Shown here: positions 16,271-26,417 of the stretch, one piece after another | Layout: each line of letters opens with the position of its first letter | Position numbering within the stretch: position 1 is the stretch's first letter | Assembly: GCA_913053845.1 (NCBI GenBank) | Contig: CAJXGD010000001.1 | Span: forward strand, 32,711-96,710 | Source of the DNA: an uncultured bacterium | Lineage (GTDB): Bacteria; Bipolaricaulota; Bipolaricaulia; RBG-16-55-9; DRJF01 | Length of the DNA stretch: 64,000 nt | Reading direction: 5' to 3' | Made by a program: the position numbers and the translations under genes | The notes under the pieces: generated by a model | Databases searched by the model: none | The model's input: the letters and a program-made list of their open reading frames with translations, nothing else | Told to the model about the DNA's origin: nothing

Positions 16271-17119
16271 ATGCCACTCTCACAACTATTGCTGCTCGGG
16301 GCGATTGCGGGGTTGACGGTCTATTTGGGTCTGCCGGTGGCCTTATTGCGCCACCTCTCCTTGCGCAGCAGAGGCGCGCTCAACGGAGTCGCCACCGGCA
16401 TCCTGGTCTTTTTGACCATCGAAATTCTAGGCAAGGTGCTGGAGTCTGGCGAGCGGGCTCTGGAAAGCTGGAGCACAGGAGCGGGCAGCTTGTTGTCACT
16501 GCTGACCCTTTTGGGGTTGTTGGCCGGTGGTCTGACCTTAGGTTTGGTGAGCATTCCGCTCCTGGAGCGCCGACTGCTGCGCCGCTGGACCCGGCCGGCA
16601 CCGCCGCTGGGCATCGTCGCTCAGGCGGCACACCTGCCGAGCCGGGCTCGCTCCGCAGTCGAGCTGCAACCCCATGCGCTGGCCCTGATGATCGCGGCCG
16701 GCATCGGCTTGCATAACTTCAGCGAGGGGTTGGCCATCGGGCAGTCGGCTGCCGCCGGGGCGGTCCCGCTGGCCCTGCTGCTGATCATCGGCTTCGCGCT
16801 GCAAAACATCACCGAGGGCTTTGGCATTGCCGCTCCCTTGGCCGGGGAGAGGCCCTCGCTCCAGTTCCTCCTGTTGGCCGGCCTGATCGCCGGCGGCCCT
16901 ACTTTCTTGGGCACGCTGGTTGGGGCTAGCTGGAGCTCCGAGCCGGCTTCCATCGCCTTTCTCTCACTCTCCGGCGGAGCCCTGCTCTACGTCATCGCCG
17001 AGTTCTTTCGCTTGGGGCACGCTATGTTGGCCAAGGTCCCCTTCATGCTCAGTGTGGCCGGTGGCTTTCTCCTCAGCTACCTGACCGAGCTGGTCCTCGT
17101 CCTGACGCTGGGTGGCTAG
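16271..17119 (+). CDS. ZIP-family metal transporter
   Basis: A 282-residue polytopic membrane protein of the ZIP family, importing Zn2+, Fe2+ or Mn2+. It has eight hydrophobic segments with the metal-channel motifs LHNFSEGLAIG in TM4 and LQNITEGFGIAAPL in TM5. In TM5 Gln replaces the usual His of HxxPEG, so metal preference may be altered. ATG at 16271 has AAGGAGG 4-5 nt upstream; the open frame begins 30 bp earlier without a site. A Fur-like operator and strong promoter precede it. Confidence 0.88.
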   Translation: MPLSQLLLLGAIAGLTVYLGLPVALLRHLSLRSRGALNGVATGILVFLTIEILGKVLESGERALESWSTGAGSLLSLLTLLGLLAGGLTLGLVSIPLLERRLLRRWTRPAPPLGIVAQAAHLPSRARSAVELQPHALALMIAAGIGLHNFSEGLAIGQSAAAGAVPLALLLIIGFALQNITEGFGIAAPLAGERPSLQFLLLAGLIAGGPTFLGTLVGASWSSEPASIAFLSLSGGALLYVIAEFFRLGHAMLAKVPFMLSVAGGFLLSYLTELVLVLTLGG

Positions 17120-17140
17120 GCAGCCCCCCTCTCGCTCAGC

Positions 17141-17169
17141 TTGACGCCTCGCCCCTCCGTCCCTACAAT
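17141..17169 (+). promoter_or_regulatory. Promoter of lgt
   Basis: TTGACG (17141-17146) and TACAAT (17164-17169), 17-bp spacer. Confidence 0.75.
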
Positions 17170-17197
17170 GGGCCAACTCGCTTGGGGAGGATGAGGT

Positions 17198-18043
17198 ATG
17201 CACCCGATTCTGTTTCAGGTCGGACCGGTGACCGTACGTTGGTACGGTCTGATGTATGTGATCGCCATCATCGTAGGGATTTTCCTGACCCGCTATCTGG
17301 TCAAGCGGCGCAGACTGGCGATCAGCCTCGATGATATTCTGGACTTCGTGCTCATCACCATCCCCATCGCCATCATCTTCGCCCGGCTCTACTACGTGGC
17401 CTTCCAGTGGAACAGCTATTATTCCTTGCATCCCGGTGATATTTATAAGATCTGGCAGGGCGGCCTGGCCATCCACGGTGGTCTGATCGGTGGCGCCTTG
17501 GCGCTGTGGATCTTCGCCCGCTGGAAGAAGTTCTCCTACTGGCAGTTCGCAGATATGGTCGTGCCCGCGGTGATCCTGGGACAGGCCTTGGGGCGCTTCG
17601 GCAACTTCATGAATGGCGACGCCTATGGCACACCAACCAACCTGCCTTGGGGGCTCTACTTCCCGGCCCAGAGCCCGGCCGGCATGCGCTACTGCCCCGG
17701 CACCCTCTCCGACACCTGTCAGATCCCCCTCCACCCCACGATGCTCTATGAGCTAATCGGGAATCTAATGATCTTCGGCATATTATGGTGGCTGGGCAGA
17801 AAGCGCTTTCGTGCCGGTTTTCTGACCTCGGCCTATCTGATTCTTTATTCGGCGTTGCGCTTTGTGGTGGAGATCTTCCGTGGGGATAGCCTCTATTATC
17901 CGGGCTTTTGGTTCATCGCGCCCGACACGCTCAAGGCTGCTCAGGTCATCAGTGTCTTGCTCATCGTGCTCTTCGGCGCCTTCATCGTGGCCCGCAAACT
18001 CTATCGGCGCGAGCAGCCCTCGGCCGACCAGCCGGCGAGCTAG
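17198..18043 (+). CDS. lgt: Prolipoprotein diacylglyceryl transferase
   Basis: Transfers diacylglycerol from phosphatidylglycerol to the lipobox Cys of prolipoproteins. 281 residues with seven predicted membrane segments. Family hallmarks: RWYGLMYVIA near the start, the AIHGG-type loop (LAIHGGLIGGA), and GRFGNFMNGDAYG with the conserved Arg/Asn/Glu-type active region, then HPTMLYELIGN. GGGGAGG precedes the ATG. The cyclophilin at 195-806 is one likely substrate. Confidence 0.96.
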   Translation: MHPILFQVGPVTVRWYGLMYVIAIIVGIFLTRYLVKRRRLAISLDDILDFVLITIPIAIIFARLYYVAFQWNSYYSLHPGDIYKIWQGGLAIHGGLIGGALALWIFARWKKFSYWQFADMVVPAVILGQALGRFGNFMNGDAYGTPTNLPWGLYFPAQSPAGMRYCPGTLSDTCQIPLHPTMLYELIGNLMIFGILWWLGRKRFRAGFLTSAYLILYSALRFVVEIFRGDSLYYPGFWFIAPDTLKAAQVISVLLIVLFGAFIVARKLYRREQPSADQPAS

Positions 18044-18288
18044 GAATATCTCAGTGCCGGTGCCTCGCTAACCGCTGAGTCTGGGAGCCCCTGACCAGGG
18101 TTGGCGCAACACCGGCCGGGAACTGGGGACTGCAAGCCTTGCGCGTCCCACAACTGTTGCAGCGGGGCTAGTGGACGTGGACGACTACGCGCTCGACGGC
18201 AATCAGCAGCTTGATGCTCAGGGCCGGGCGTCAAACGCTCTTTGCCTGGACAGACGTTATAACTCATGCAAATCAGGGGTACCGCACT
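18044..18288 (+). other. Structured leader region before lutC
   Basis: 245 bp without a convincing gene. It contains a hairpin at 18126-18149 (GGGAC..GCAA / TTGC..GTCCC) and a TATAAC -10-like box at 18258-18263 without a good -35. It may hold the lgt transcription end and a regulatory leader for lutC. I could not match it to a known riboswitch. Confidence 0.35.
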
Positions 18289-18861
18289 TTGAGCATTTCA
18301 ACCGAGCACACCCAGCTCATCTCGCGTTTTGTGCAGGAGCTCTCGCTCGCCGGGGGACAGACGCGCCAGGTGCATGATCTGGCTCAACTGGTCTCCGCAA
18401 TCGCAGATATTCTGCGAGAGCGCCAGACCGGTCGTCTACTTGTGGCTGCCGATAACTTGATCACCGAGCTGGACCTGGTCACTCGGCTAAGAGCAAAGGG
18501 CATTGAAGTGATTACCAGCGATGAACCGGCACAAGTAGCGCAACTCGAAGTGGGACTCACCGGGGCATTGGCCGCGGTGGCCAGTTCCGGAACGCTGCTG
18601 CTGGCCGGTGGAGCCTCACTGGCCAGTCTGCTGCCACCCTTGCACCTGGCCCTGATCCGCGCCGAGCAGATCGAACCCGATTTGACCGGCGTCTGGCCCC
18701 TGCTGGGCCAAGCGATCCGCACCGGCGAGCGCGAGCTCTGCCTGATCACCGGGCCGAGCAAGACCGCTGACATCGAGCAGACCTTGGTCCAAGGCGTCCA
18801 CGGTCCAGGCGAGCTGATAGTGATTATCCTCAGTGAAGATGAGCCGGGAGGACAACCATGA
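18289..18861 (+). CDS. lutC: LUD-domain protein, LutC-like
   Basis: LutC-type subunit of the lactate-oxidising LutABC complex. The 190-residue product keeps the LUD (DUF162) core: VGLTGALAAVASSGTLLLA, then LPPLHLALI and the ITGPSKTADIEQTLVQGVHGP signature, which marks the family. TTG at 18289 with AGGGG about 9 nt upstream gives a normal N-terminus; the frame opens earlier at 18211. Its stop overlaps the next start as ATGA, so it is translated together with the LutA-LutB fusion. Confidence 0.85.
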   Translation: MSISTEHTQLISRFVQELSLAGGQTRQVHDLAQLVSAIADILRERQTGRLLVAADNLITELDLVTRLRAKGIEVITSDEPAQVAQLEVGLTGALAAVASSGTLLLAGGASLASLLPPLHLALIRAEQIEPDLTGVWPLLGQAIRTGERELCLITGPSKTADIEQTLVQGVHGPGELIVIILSEDEPGGQP

Positions 18862-21047
18862 GCCGAAAACGCGATTTGGCTGCAGAGATACTCCGAGCGG
18901 TCGCCGACGAGCAACTGCAGCACAGCCTGAACTCACTGGGCGAGCGGCTGAATATGCTGCGGGCGGCAGCCTTCCCCGATCGTCAGGAATATGAAGCGCT
19001 GCGCCGGGAGGCCCGCCGGATCAAAGAGGAGACGATCGCTCATCTGGACAAGTACCTGGCCCAGTTGCGTGCGCAGGTCGAAGCGCAGGGCGGCAAAGTC
19101 TTTCTGGCCCAGGATGGGACCGAGGCCGCAGCATACATCACGCAGTTGGCCTCGGCGCGCGGCGTAAGCGCACCCATCGTCAAGGCCAAGTCCATGACCG
19201 CCGAAGAGATCGAATTGAATCGAGCCCTGATCGCTCAAGGCTTGCAGGTGCTCGAGGTAGATCTGGGCGAGCGGATCATCCAGTTGGCCGGGGAGAAACC
19301 GGCGCATATCATCGGACCGGCCTTCCACAAGAGCAAGGAGGAGGTCCGGCGGCTCTTCGCGCGCTGGCTGGAGATTCCTGAGGGCGATATTCCCCAGGGC
19401 ATATCGGCGATTACCGCCCTGGCCCGCAGCGCCCTACGCCAGAAATTCTTGCAGGCCGAGATGGGCATCACCGGGGTCAACTTCGCAGTCGCCGAGACGG
19501 GAACGATCGTATTGGTCGAAAATGAGGGCGATATTCGTATGACCACCAGGCTGCCGCCGCTGCATGTGGCCCTGATGGGGCTCGAAAAGGTCATCCCCAC
19601 CCTGGACGACTTGCGGGTCTTCTTGGAACTGCTGCCGCGCAGCGGCACCGGCCAGAAGTTGACCAGCTATGTCTCACTGCTCACCGGGCCGCGCCGAAGC
19701 TCATCCGGCGAGCGGCCAGAGCCTGAGCGCGAGTTCCATCTGGTGCTGCTGGACAACGGGCGCAGCCGGATGCGCGCCGACCCGGCGCTGCGTGAGGCGC
19801 TCTATTGCATCCGCTGCGGAGCCTGCATGAACACCTGTGCGCCCTATCTGGGCGTGGGCGGCCACGTCTACGGCGGCCAGACATATATGTCCGGCATCGG
19901 CAACGCCTGGGAGGCCGGAGTGCATGGGTTGGAGGAGGCGGCCGGCTTCAACGAGCTCTGCACCACCTGCGGGCGCTGCACCGAGGTCTGTCCGGTGAAG
20001 ATAGATATCCCTTGGTTGAACACGGTCATACGCCAGCGGGCAGGCTCGCTTACCGGCCGGGCGCGCTGGCAGCGCTGGCTGATCGGTCGGGTTGATCTAT
20101 CGGGCCGCTGGGGCAGTTATACCGCTCCGCTGAGCAACTGGTTGGTGCGGGCTAAGCCGCTGCGCCTGCTGCTGGAAAAGGTGCTGGCCCTGGACCGGCG
20201 ACGCCGGCTGCCCGCTTTCCGGCGTCCGACTTTGGAGCAACGCTTCCGGCGTCATCGGCCGGCCCGGAGTGATGGTCCGCTGCAAGGGACCAAAGTCGCT
20301 CTCTTGCCCGACTGCTTCACCAATTATTATCAGCCGGAGATCGGCCTAGCAGCGATCGAATTATTGGAGCGGCTGGGCTGCTCGGTCGAGTTGGCGCCGC
20401 GACGCTGCTGCGGGCGCGGGTTGCTCTCCCAGGGGCTGATCGAAGAGGTCAAGCCCTTGGCGCGGCGCAGCATGGAAACATTGGAAAGACTCGCGGGTCA
20501 GGGCTATGAGCTCGTGGGCGTCGAGCCCAGTTGCCTGGCAGCCTTGCGGGGTGAATATGCCCATATTATTGGGAGCAAGCGCGCCGCCAGGCTGCGCCCA
20601 CATCTCTGGGAGATCTTGGAATATTTGCAGCATTGCCACCTGCCCCCCGAGCTCTTTGCCGGGCCGGAGCAGCAGCTGGTCTACCACGGTCATTGCCAGC
20701 AGAAGGCCATAGGGGCCAATAGAGCAGCTATAAGTCTATTAGCAAATATTCCGGGCGTAAAGCTTAAAGTAGTCGAGGTGCCCTGCTGCGGCATGGCCGG
20801 CTCGTTTGGCTATAAGCGAGATTTCTATCAGCTATCGATGCAATTAGGACGACGGCTGACCAAGAAACTGGAAAAGCTCGAGGGTCAGATTGTTCTGTGT
20901 GGCAGCTCCTGTCGCGCCCAGGTTGAAGAACTGAGCGGACGGTCGGTCAGACATCCGCTGGAACTGCTGTTGGAACGCCTGAAATCAAAAGAACTGTCAG
21001 GGCCTGGCGGCCACGATGAAGAGCCAGTTGCGCGGGACAAACTGTAG
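18858..21047 (+). CDS. LutB-LutA fusion, lactate-oxidation Fe-S protein
   Basis: A 729-residue protein whose first 430 residues are LutB-like: LUD domain (SGITGVNFAVAETGTIVLV-type segment) and two 4Fe-4S motifs (CIRCGACMNTCAP and CTTCGRCTEVCP). The last 260 residues are a LutA/GlpC-like pair of CCG domains (DCFTNYYQPEIG, RRCCGRG, then HGHCQQK and CCGMAGSFG). In Bacillus these are separate LutA and LutB proteins. It should oxidise L-lactate to pyruvate and pass electrons on, probably to quinone. ATGA coupling to lutC; the 3' end overlaps the convergent methyltransferase gene by 51 bp. Confidence 0.87.
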   Translation: MSRKRDLAAEILRAVADEQLQHSLNSLGERLNMLRAAAFPDRQEYEALRREARRIKEETIAHLDKYLAQLRAQVEAQGGKVFLAQDGTEAAAYITQLASARGVSAPIVKAKSMTAEEIELNRALIAQGLQVLEVDLGERIIQLAGEKPAHIIGPAFHKSKEEVRRLFARWLEIPEGDIPQGISAITALARSALRQKFLQAEMGITGVNFAVAETGTIVLVENEGDIRMTTRLPPLHVALMGLEKVIPTLDDLRVFLELLPRSGTGQKLTSYVSLLTGPRRSSSGERPEPEREFHLVLLDNGRSRMRADPALREALYCIRCGACMNTCAPYLGVGGHVYGGQTYMSGIGNAWEAGVHGLEEAAGFNELCTTCGRCTEVCPVKIDIPWLNTVIRQRAGSLTGRARWQRWLIGRVDLSGRWGSYTAPLSNWLVRAKPLRLLLEKVLALDRRRRLPAFRRPTLEQRFRRHRPARSDGPLQGTKVALLPDCFTNYYQPEIGLAAIELLERLGCSVELAPRRCCGRGLLSQGLIEEVKPLARRSMETLERLAGQGYELVGVEPSCLAALRGEYAHIIGSKRAARLRPHLWEILEYLQHCHLPPELFAGPEQQLVYHGHCQQKAIGANRAAISLLANIPGVKLKVVEVPCCGMAGSFGYKRDFYQLSMQLGRRLTKKLEKLEGQIVLCGSSCRAQVEELSGRSVRHPLELLLERLKSKELSGPGGHDEEPVARDKL

Positions 21048-21821
21048 CTTCAGCTCTGCGAAAACCTGGGTGACTGCCTGCTGCAGCGCCTGTCGCCCGG
21101 CTTCCAGCGGCACACCGGGCAGGGCTCCGGCGATGAAATCCTGAAATTGGCTGATCCCTAGCCAGCCCTCCAAGGGCACTGCGACCGGCTTGATGAGCTC
21201 TTCCCGCAGGGTGAAGCCTTGGGAGTGCAGCAGCTCAACATACTCGGTCGAACTCAGCTGCCGGCGGGACTCGACTTTAGCGGCTTTGTCGGGCATGAGC
21301 TGATAGCGGCTGCGCAAGGTGCGGATGGCCCGATACATCCAGCGACGGTAGAATATAGCTGTTTCTTCCGGCTGAGCGCCGGCGAAGAAAGTGGTGTTGA
21401 AGGCAAATACGCCACCGGGTCGCAGGATGCGCAGCGCCTCAGCGGCGATCTCCTCCTTCTGGGCCATCATGTGGATGGCATTGCAGAGGATGACCGCATC
21501 CACCCGTTCGCGCACCAGGCCGGAGAGCTGCTCCGCCTGGCCTTGGACCAGCTTGACCATCTGATTGCGGGCCTCTGCCAGTTTGGCTCGGGCCTGTTGC
21601 AGGGCCTCGGCGGAAGAGTCTATGGCGATGACCAAGCTCTCCCGCATACCCTGTAATTTTTGCAGGATCAGTTGGGTCACCGCTCCGGTGCCGCAGGCCA
21701 GATCCACTATGTGTTGGCCTGGCTTGATGGCGCAGCTATTTACCAAAGCCTGGTTTACTTGGCGATAGAAGGACTGTTCCGCGAAGCGCACAAAGGAGTA
21801 ATTAACCGATTCTGGGGTCAT
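20997..21821 (-). CDS. SAM-dependent class I methyltransferase
   Basis: 274 residues with a Rossmann methyltransferase fold: motif I VDLACGTGAVT, acidic loop VIAIDSS, motif ILRPGGVFAFN. Resembles UbiE/MenG-type and small-molecule methyltransferases; the substrate is not evident. ATG at 21821 has a good AGGAGGG site; an in-frame ATG at 21845 abuts the sigma factor stop. It follows the sigma factor gene on the minus strand and may be read through from it. Confidence 0.85.
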   Translation of the reverse strand: MTPESVNYSFVRFAEQSFYRQVNQALVNSCAIKPGQHIVDLACGTGAVTQLILQKLQGMRESLVIAIDSSAEALQQARAKLAEARNQMVKLVQGQAEQLSGLVRERVDAVILCNAIHMMAQKEEIAAEALRILRPGGVFAFNTTFFAGAQPEETAIFYRRWMYRAIRTLRSRYQLMPDKAAKVESRRQLSSTEYVELLHSQGFTLREELIKPVAVPLEGWLGISQFQDFIAGALPGVPLEAGRQALQQAVTQVFAELKLQFVPRNWLFIVAARP

Positions 21822-21844
21822 GTTGCCCTCCTGTTCCGCTGACA

Positions 21845-22846
<1,002 letters not shown>

Positions 22847-22963
22847 CAGCATCGTCCTCCAGCGTTAGTGACCTTAGGAAAAGGCAATAACCTCCCGCTG
22901 CTGCCAACCGGAGGCTACCTCACTTATCACTCTTGTTTTCATGCGGTATAATCTAGCGCGCTT

Positions 22964-22992
22964 ATTATATGGGCTAACGGCCATTTTGTCAA
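22964..22992 (-). promoter_or_regulatory. Consensus promoter of the sigma factor gene
   Basis: Minus-strand TTGACA (22987-22992) and TATAAT (22964-22969), exact consensus hexamers with a 17-bp spacer; leader of about 110 nt. Confidence 0.85.
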
Positions 22993-23004
22993 TAGCAGGG
23001 AGCT

Positions 23005-25014
23005 TCAGTCGTCGGCTAAACCCATCGCTTCGGCGACCAGTTCAGCGATGTCTCGGTCGCGCAGCCCGGCGCTAGCCCCCTCGGCCTTGGCGGCGATGCC
23101 GTCCTCCAGCATGGTCAGGCAGAAGGGGCAGGCGGTGGCAATCGTGTCCGGTTGGACCTCCATCGCTTGTAGGATGCGCAGCTCGTTGACCCGCTTGCCC
23201 GGCTCCTCCTCCAGCCACATCAGCCCTCCGCCGGCGCCGCAGCACATCCCTCGCTCGCGGTGGCGCTTCATCTCCACCCGCTTGCTGCCCGGAATCGCAT
23301 CTAGCACCTGGCGCGGCGGCTGGTAAACCTGATTGTAACGCCCCAGATAACAAGAATCATGATAGGTTATTACCGAGTTGATCGGCTGTTTTAGCTCAAT
23401 GCGCCCCTGCTCGATCAGCTCGGCGATCAACTGACTATGATGTATGACTTCGTACTGCCCGCCGAAGTCGGGATATTCGTTCTTAAAAGTATTAAAGCAG
23501 TGCGGACACAAGGTCAGGATGCGCTTAATGTTGTATTTGGCGAGCGTCTTCACGTTGCGCTCGGCTTGAATCTGGAAGAGATACTCGTGGCCGCTGCGCC
23601 GGGCCGCGTCGCCGGTGCAGCTCTCCTCCGCGCCCAAAATGGCGAACTTGACCCCGGCAGCATTGAGTATCTTGACCAGACTGCGAGCGACCCGCTGGTT
23701 GCGTGGATCGAAAGCCGTCGCGCAGCCGACCCAGAACAGATAGTCGAGTTCCTGAGCTTGCCCGTCCAGCTCACTTAAAATCGGGATATCCAGCCCTTTA
23801 GTCCACTCCAGTCGCTGATCGGCGGTCAGGTTCCAGGGGTTGCCCCGCCCGTCCATGCCCTTGAAGAACTCGCCGAAGAGCTCCGGATATTTGTCCTGAA
23901 TCATCACCTCATTACGACGTAGGCCTTGGATTTTGACCAGCTGATCTATCTGGACCGGGCAAGCCTCCACACAGGCCATGCAGGAGGTGCAGGCCCAGAT
24001 CTCCTCCGGCTGCACCGAGAGACCCATGATCCGGCGCGGCTGGCGGGCCTTCCCGAAGACCGGCAGCTCTCCGTAAGCCTGGTCGCGGATCTCCAAGATG
24101 ATCTCTTTGGGCGAAAGGATCTTCCCCGAGAGGTAGGCCGGACAGTTGACCTCGCAGCGGCCGCACTCGGTGCAGTTAAATAAGTCCAGCATATCTCGCC
24201 AACTGAGGTTCTTGATCGTCTCCAGCCCCAGAGGCTCCTCGCGCTCGAAGGCCCCTTCCACGTCGAGTTTTTCCATCCGACCTTCCGGCGTCGTGCGCAC
24301 GAATAGAGTGTTGAAGAACGCGGTGATGACGTGGAAGTGCTTCGAGATGGGTAGGTAATTCAAGAAGGCCAAATTGGTGATGATATTGAGCCAATAAGCC
24401 CCCAGATACCAGCCGGCCAGCAGTTGGGGCGAGTCGCCGGCATAGAGTCCGGACAGAGCACTGGCCAGCGGTGCTCCCCAACGGCGCGGATGGCCTGAGG
24501 TAGCGTCAATGATCACATCGGTGACCATCAGGATCAGGATCATCCACAAGATGGCATAGCCCCCCCAGGAGATGGTCAGACGCGGCACCCGCAGCAGCCA
24601 GCGGCGATAGAAGGCCACCAAGATGGCCAGCGTCACCAGGACGATGAAGGCCTCTTTCACCAGATTATAGAGATCGCCGATCGTGTTGTCTGGAATGGCC
24701 CAGTTCCCGTTGAAGCCGATCAAAAAGAGCTCAATGGTACGGATCATGTAGACCAGAAATCCCCAGAAGATCAGCGCATGCACCAGACCGGCGACCCGTT
24801 CCTGCAAGAGGCCCTTTTGGCCCAGGAAGTAGAGCAGGACGTTCTTCAGCCGCGCCGGCCAATCGTGGAAGCGGTCTTCGGGGCGGGTGGCCAAGCGCAA
24901 GAGCTGCCAGCGTTTCCAGAGCACATAAGCGAAGAGCCCCAGGCCGACTATGAGCAGCAGTGCCAGCCAGAGCCGGCCGCTCAGGCCTAAAAAGATGAAC
25001 TGAGTTGGTTGCAT
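23005..25014 (-). CDS. Membrane Fe-S oxidoreductase, EMO/FadF-like
   Basis: 669 residues. The N-terminal third has five to six membrane segments like a respiratory cytochrome-b-type (NarI-like) anchor; next come two 4Fe-4S motifs ([12 protein letters not shown] and [12 protein letters not shown]) and two CCG-type domains (GCATAFDP...[10 protein letters not shown], and DSCYLGRYN...CCGAGGG). This architecture matches the ETF:(methyl)menaquinone oxidoreductase proposed for acyl-CoA beta-oxidation (EMO, FadF) and HdrD-like proteins. No ETF genes are adjacent. It lacks a ribosome site and its ATG comes 7 nt after a -10 box, so it is probably leaderless. Confidence 0.78.
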   Translation of the reverse strand: MQPTQFIFLGLSGRLWLALLLIVGLGLFAYVLWKRWQLLRLATRPEDRFHDWPARLKNVLLYFLGQKGLLQERVAGLVHALIFWGFLVYMIRTIELFLIGFNGNWAIPDNTIGDLYNLVKEAFIVLVTLAILVAFYRRWLLRVPRLTISWGGYAILWMILILMVTDVIIDATSGHPRRWGAPLASALSGLYAGDSPQLLAGWYLGAYWLNIITNLAFLNYLPISKHFHVITAFFNTLFVRTTPEGRMEKLDVEGAFEREEPLGLETIKNLSWRDMLDLFNCTECGRCEVNCPAYLSGKILSPKEIILEIRDQAYGELPVFGKARQPRRIMGLSVQPEEIWACTSCMACVEACPVQIDQLVKIQGLRRNEVMIQDKYPELFGEFFKGMDGRGNPWNLTADQRLEWTKGLDIPILSELDGQAQELDYLFWVGCATAFDPRNQRVARSLVKILNAAGVKFAILGAEESCTGDAARRSGHEYLFQIQAERNVKTLAKYNIKRILTLCPHCFNTFKNEYPDFGGQYEVIHHSQLIAELIEQGRIELKQPINSVITYHDSCYLGRYNQVYQPPRQVLDAIPGSKRVEMKRHRERGMCCGAGGGLMWLEEEPGKRVNELRILQAMEVQPDTIATACPFCLTMLEDGIAAKAEGASAGLRDRDIAELVAEAMGLADD

Positions 25015-25021
25015 GGCGGCT

Positions 25022-25051
25022 AGGATAGTGCTAGCTGCCTGGCTCTGTCAA
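25022..25051 (-). promoter_or_regulatory. Promoter of the EMO-like gene (leaderless)
   Basis: Minus-strand TTGACA (25046-25051) and TATCCT (25022-25027), 18-bp spacer; the ATG is 7 nt after the -10. Confidence 0.65.
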
Positions 25052-25131
25052 TTCTGGGCTGAGCGCTGTTGCACCGGATGCGAGCAAAGTTTATCGTATG
25101 TTGGAGTCGGGCAGAGCAGAGGTGAGTGGTG

Positions 25132-25335
25132 ATGAAGGCCGAGGAGCAGCGCGACAGATCGGAGTGGCACCGGGTCGGAAGGCTAGGTGGGCTGCCGCTC
25201 TATCGCAACCGGCGGACGGGTGAATATGCCATTGAGGCCGATTATGAGTGGCTGCGGGCGCTCTCGCCCCAGGAGGAAGAGCTATTGCGCGAGCAACTCC
25301 AGCAAGGAGAAGAGCAAGATCATCATGACCACTAA
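25132..25335 (+). CDS. Small conserved-looking protein before the GTPase
   Basis: A 67-residue, charged protein with a central GLPLYRNRRTGEYAIEADYEWLRAL segment and a His/Asp/Glu-rich end. No family recognised. The last 11 bp overlap the start of the GTPase gene, so the two are probably translated together. Coding is inferred from this coupling and from normal codon use. GTG at 25126 is an alternative start. Confidence 0.5.
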   Translation: MKAEEQRDRSEWHRVGRLGGLPLYRNRRTGEYAIEADYEWLRALSPQEEELLREQLQQGEEQDHHDH

Positions 25336-26311
25336 TCTATCGCCGGAATTTTTAGCGGCACAGCGGCGCTATCGCGAAGCTCCCACGCCGGGAGACAAGC
25401 TGGCGGCCCTCAAGGAGATGCTCTCCACCATCCCCAGGCATAAGGGCACCGAACGGATGCGGGTAGATCTCAAGGCGCGCCTGAGCAAATTGCAGCAGCA
25501 GCTCGAGCGCCAGCACTCTAAGCGCACGGTGCGCAGCTCGCCCTACGAGCATATCGAGCGCCACGGCGCCGGGCAATTCGTGCTGGTCGGCTTGCCCAAC
25601 TGTGGCAAGTCCCGCCTGCTGGCATCCCTGTCGGCCGCCCGCCCCGAGGTGGCCGACTATCCCTTCTCGACTTTCACTCCCACCGTAGGCATGATGAGCT
25701 TCGAGGACATCCAGATTCAACTCATCGACCTGCCGCCGCTCTCCGACTTCACCGAGGGCTGGGTCTATGGGCTGATCCGCCAGGCCGACGCCATAGCCCT
25801 GCTGGTTGACCTATCCGCTTCCGACCCTGAAGCCGAGCTGCTCGAGGCCCTGGCGCTGCTGGAGGGTGCACGCATCCACTTGGTGGATCATCTGCCGCAG
25901 CAGCCCCTCTCAGGTACGGTCAAGCGGGCGCTGCTGCTGGGCAGCAAGAGCGACCTGCCCGGTGCCTCAGAGCATTTTAAGGCCCTGCAGGACAGTTATA
26001 GCGATCAACTACCACTGATCGCCATCTCGGTCGAGCAACGCTCGGCACTAGAGACGCTGCGGCGTGCCCTCTTTACACGCCTAGAAATCGTGCGCGTCTA
26101 CACCAGGAAGCCGGGCGAGCCGCTCGTCAGGGAGCGTCCCTACACCTTGCCGCGCGGCAGCACGGTGCTGCAGGCGGCCAAACAGGTGCACTACCAGTTG
26201 GCAGAAAAGCTGGATTATGCGCGCTTGTGGGGCTCCGCCCAGTACGACGGCCAGCGAGTGGAACGGGACTATGTGGTGCAGGACGGCGATCTGTTGGAGT
26301 TGCACGGTTGA
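25325..26311 (+). CDS. DRG/Obg-like GTPase with TGS domain
   Basis: 328 residues: a basic coiled N-terminal region (20-75), a G domain with G1 GLPNCGKS, switch II DLPPL and G4-like GSKSD, and a C-terminal TGS domain (about 255-328). The layout matches DRG (Rbg)-type GTPases, which are translation-associated and common in archaea and eukaryotes. G4 reads SKxD rather than NKxD, a tolerated variation that may lower guanine specificity. It precedes the eRF1-like gene, which fits a ribosome-related role. The start is ATG 25325 with AAGGAGA upstream. Confidence 0.82.
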   Translation: MTTNLSPEFLAAQRRYREAPTPGDKLAALKEMLSTIPRHKGTERMRVDLKARLSKLQQQLERQHSKRTVRSSPYEHIERHGAGQFVLVGLPNCGKSRLLASLSAARPEVADYPFSTFTPTVGMMSFEDIQIQLIDLPPLSDFTEGWVYGLIRQADAIALLVDLSASDPEAELLEALALLEGARIHLVDHLPQQPLSGTVKRALLLGSKSDLPGASEHFKALQDSYSDQLPLIAISVEQRSALETLRRALFTRLEIVRVYTRKPGEPLVRERPYTLPRGSTVLQAAKQVHYQLAEKLDYARLWGSAQYDGQRVERDYVVQDGDLLELHG

Positions 26312-26341
26312 GACCGGCTCCAAACTGCCCGATGGCGCCGC

Positions 26342-26370
26342 TTGCAGACCGGGGCGAGCCTCCCTATGAT
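26342..26370 (+). promoter_or_regulatory. Promoter of the eRF1-like gene
   Basis: TTGCAG (26342-26347) and TATGAT (26365-26370), 17-bp spacer; AAGGAGGG precedes the ATG. Confidence 0.65.
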
Positions 26371-26417
26371 AAGCTAATGAGAAGCAGCAGAGCAATTGGC
26401 ATCAAGGAGGGATAGCG

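Noticed and set aside
18044..18288. Cobalamin riboswitch before lutC
   Set aside because: GCCGGTGCC-like start only; the B12-box and GCCACTG core are not present.
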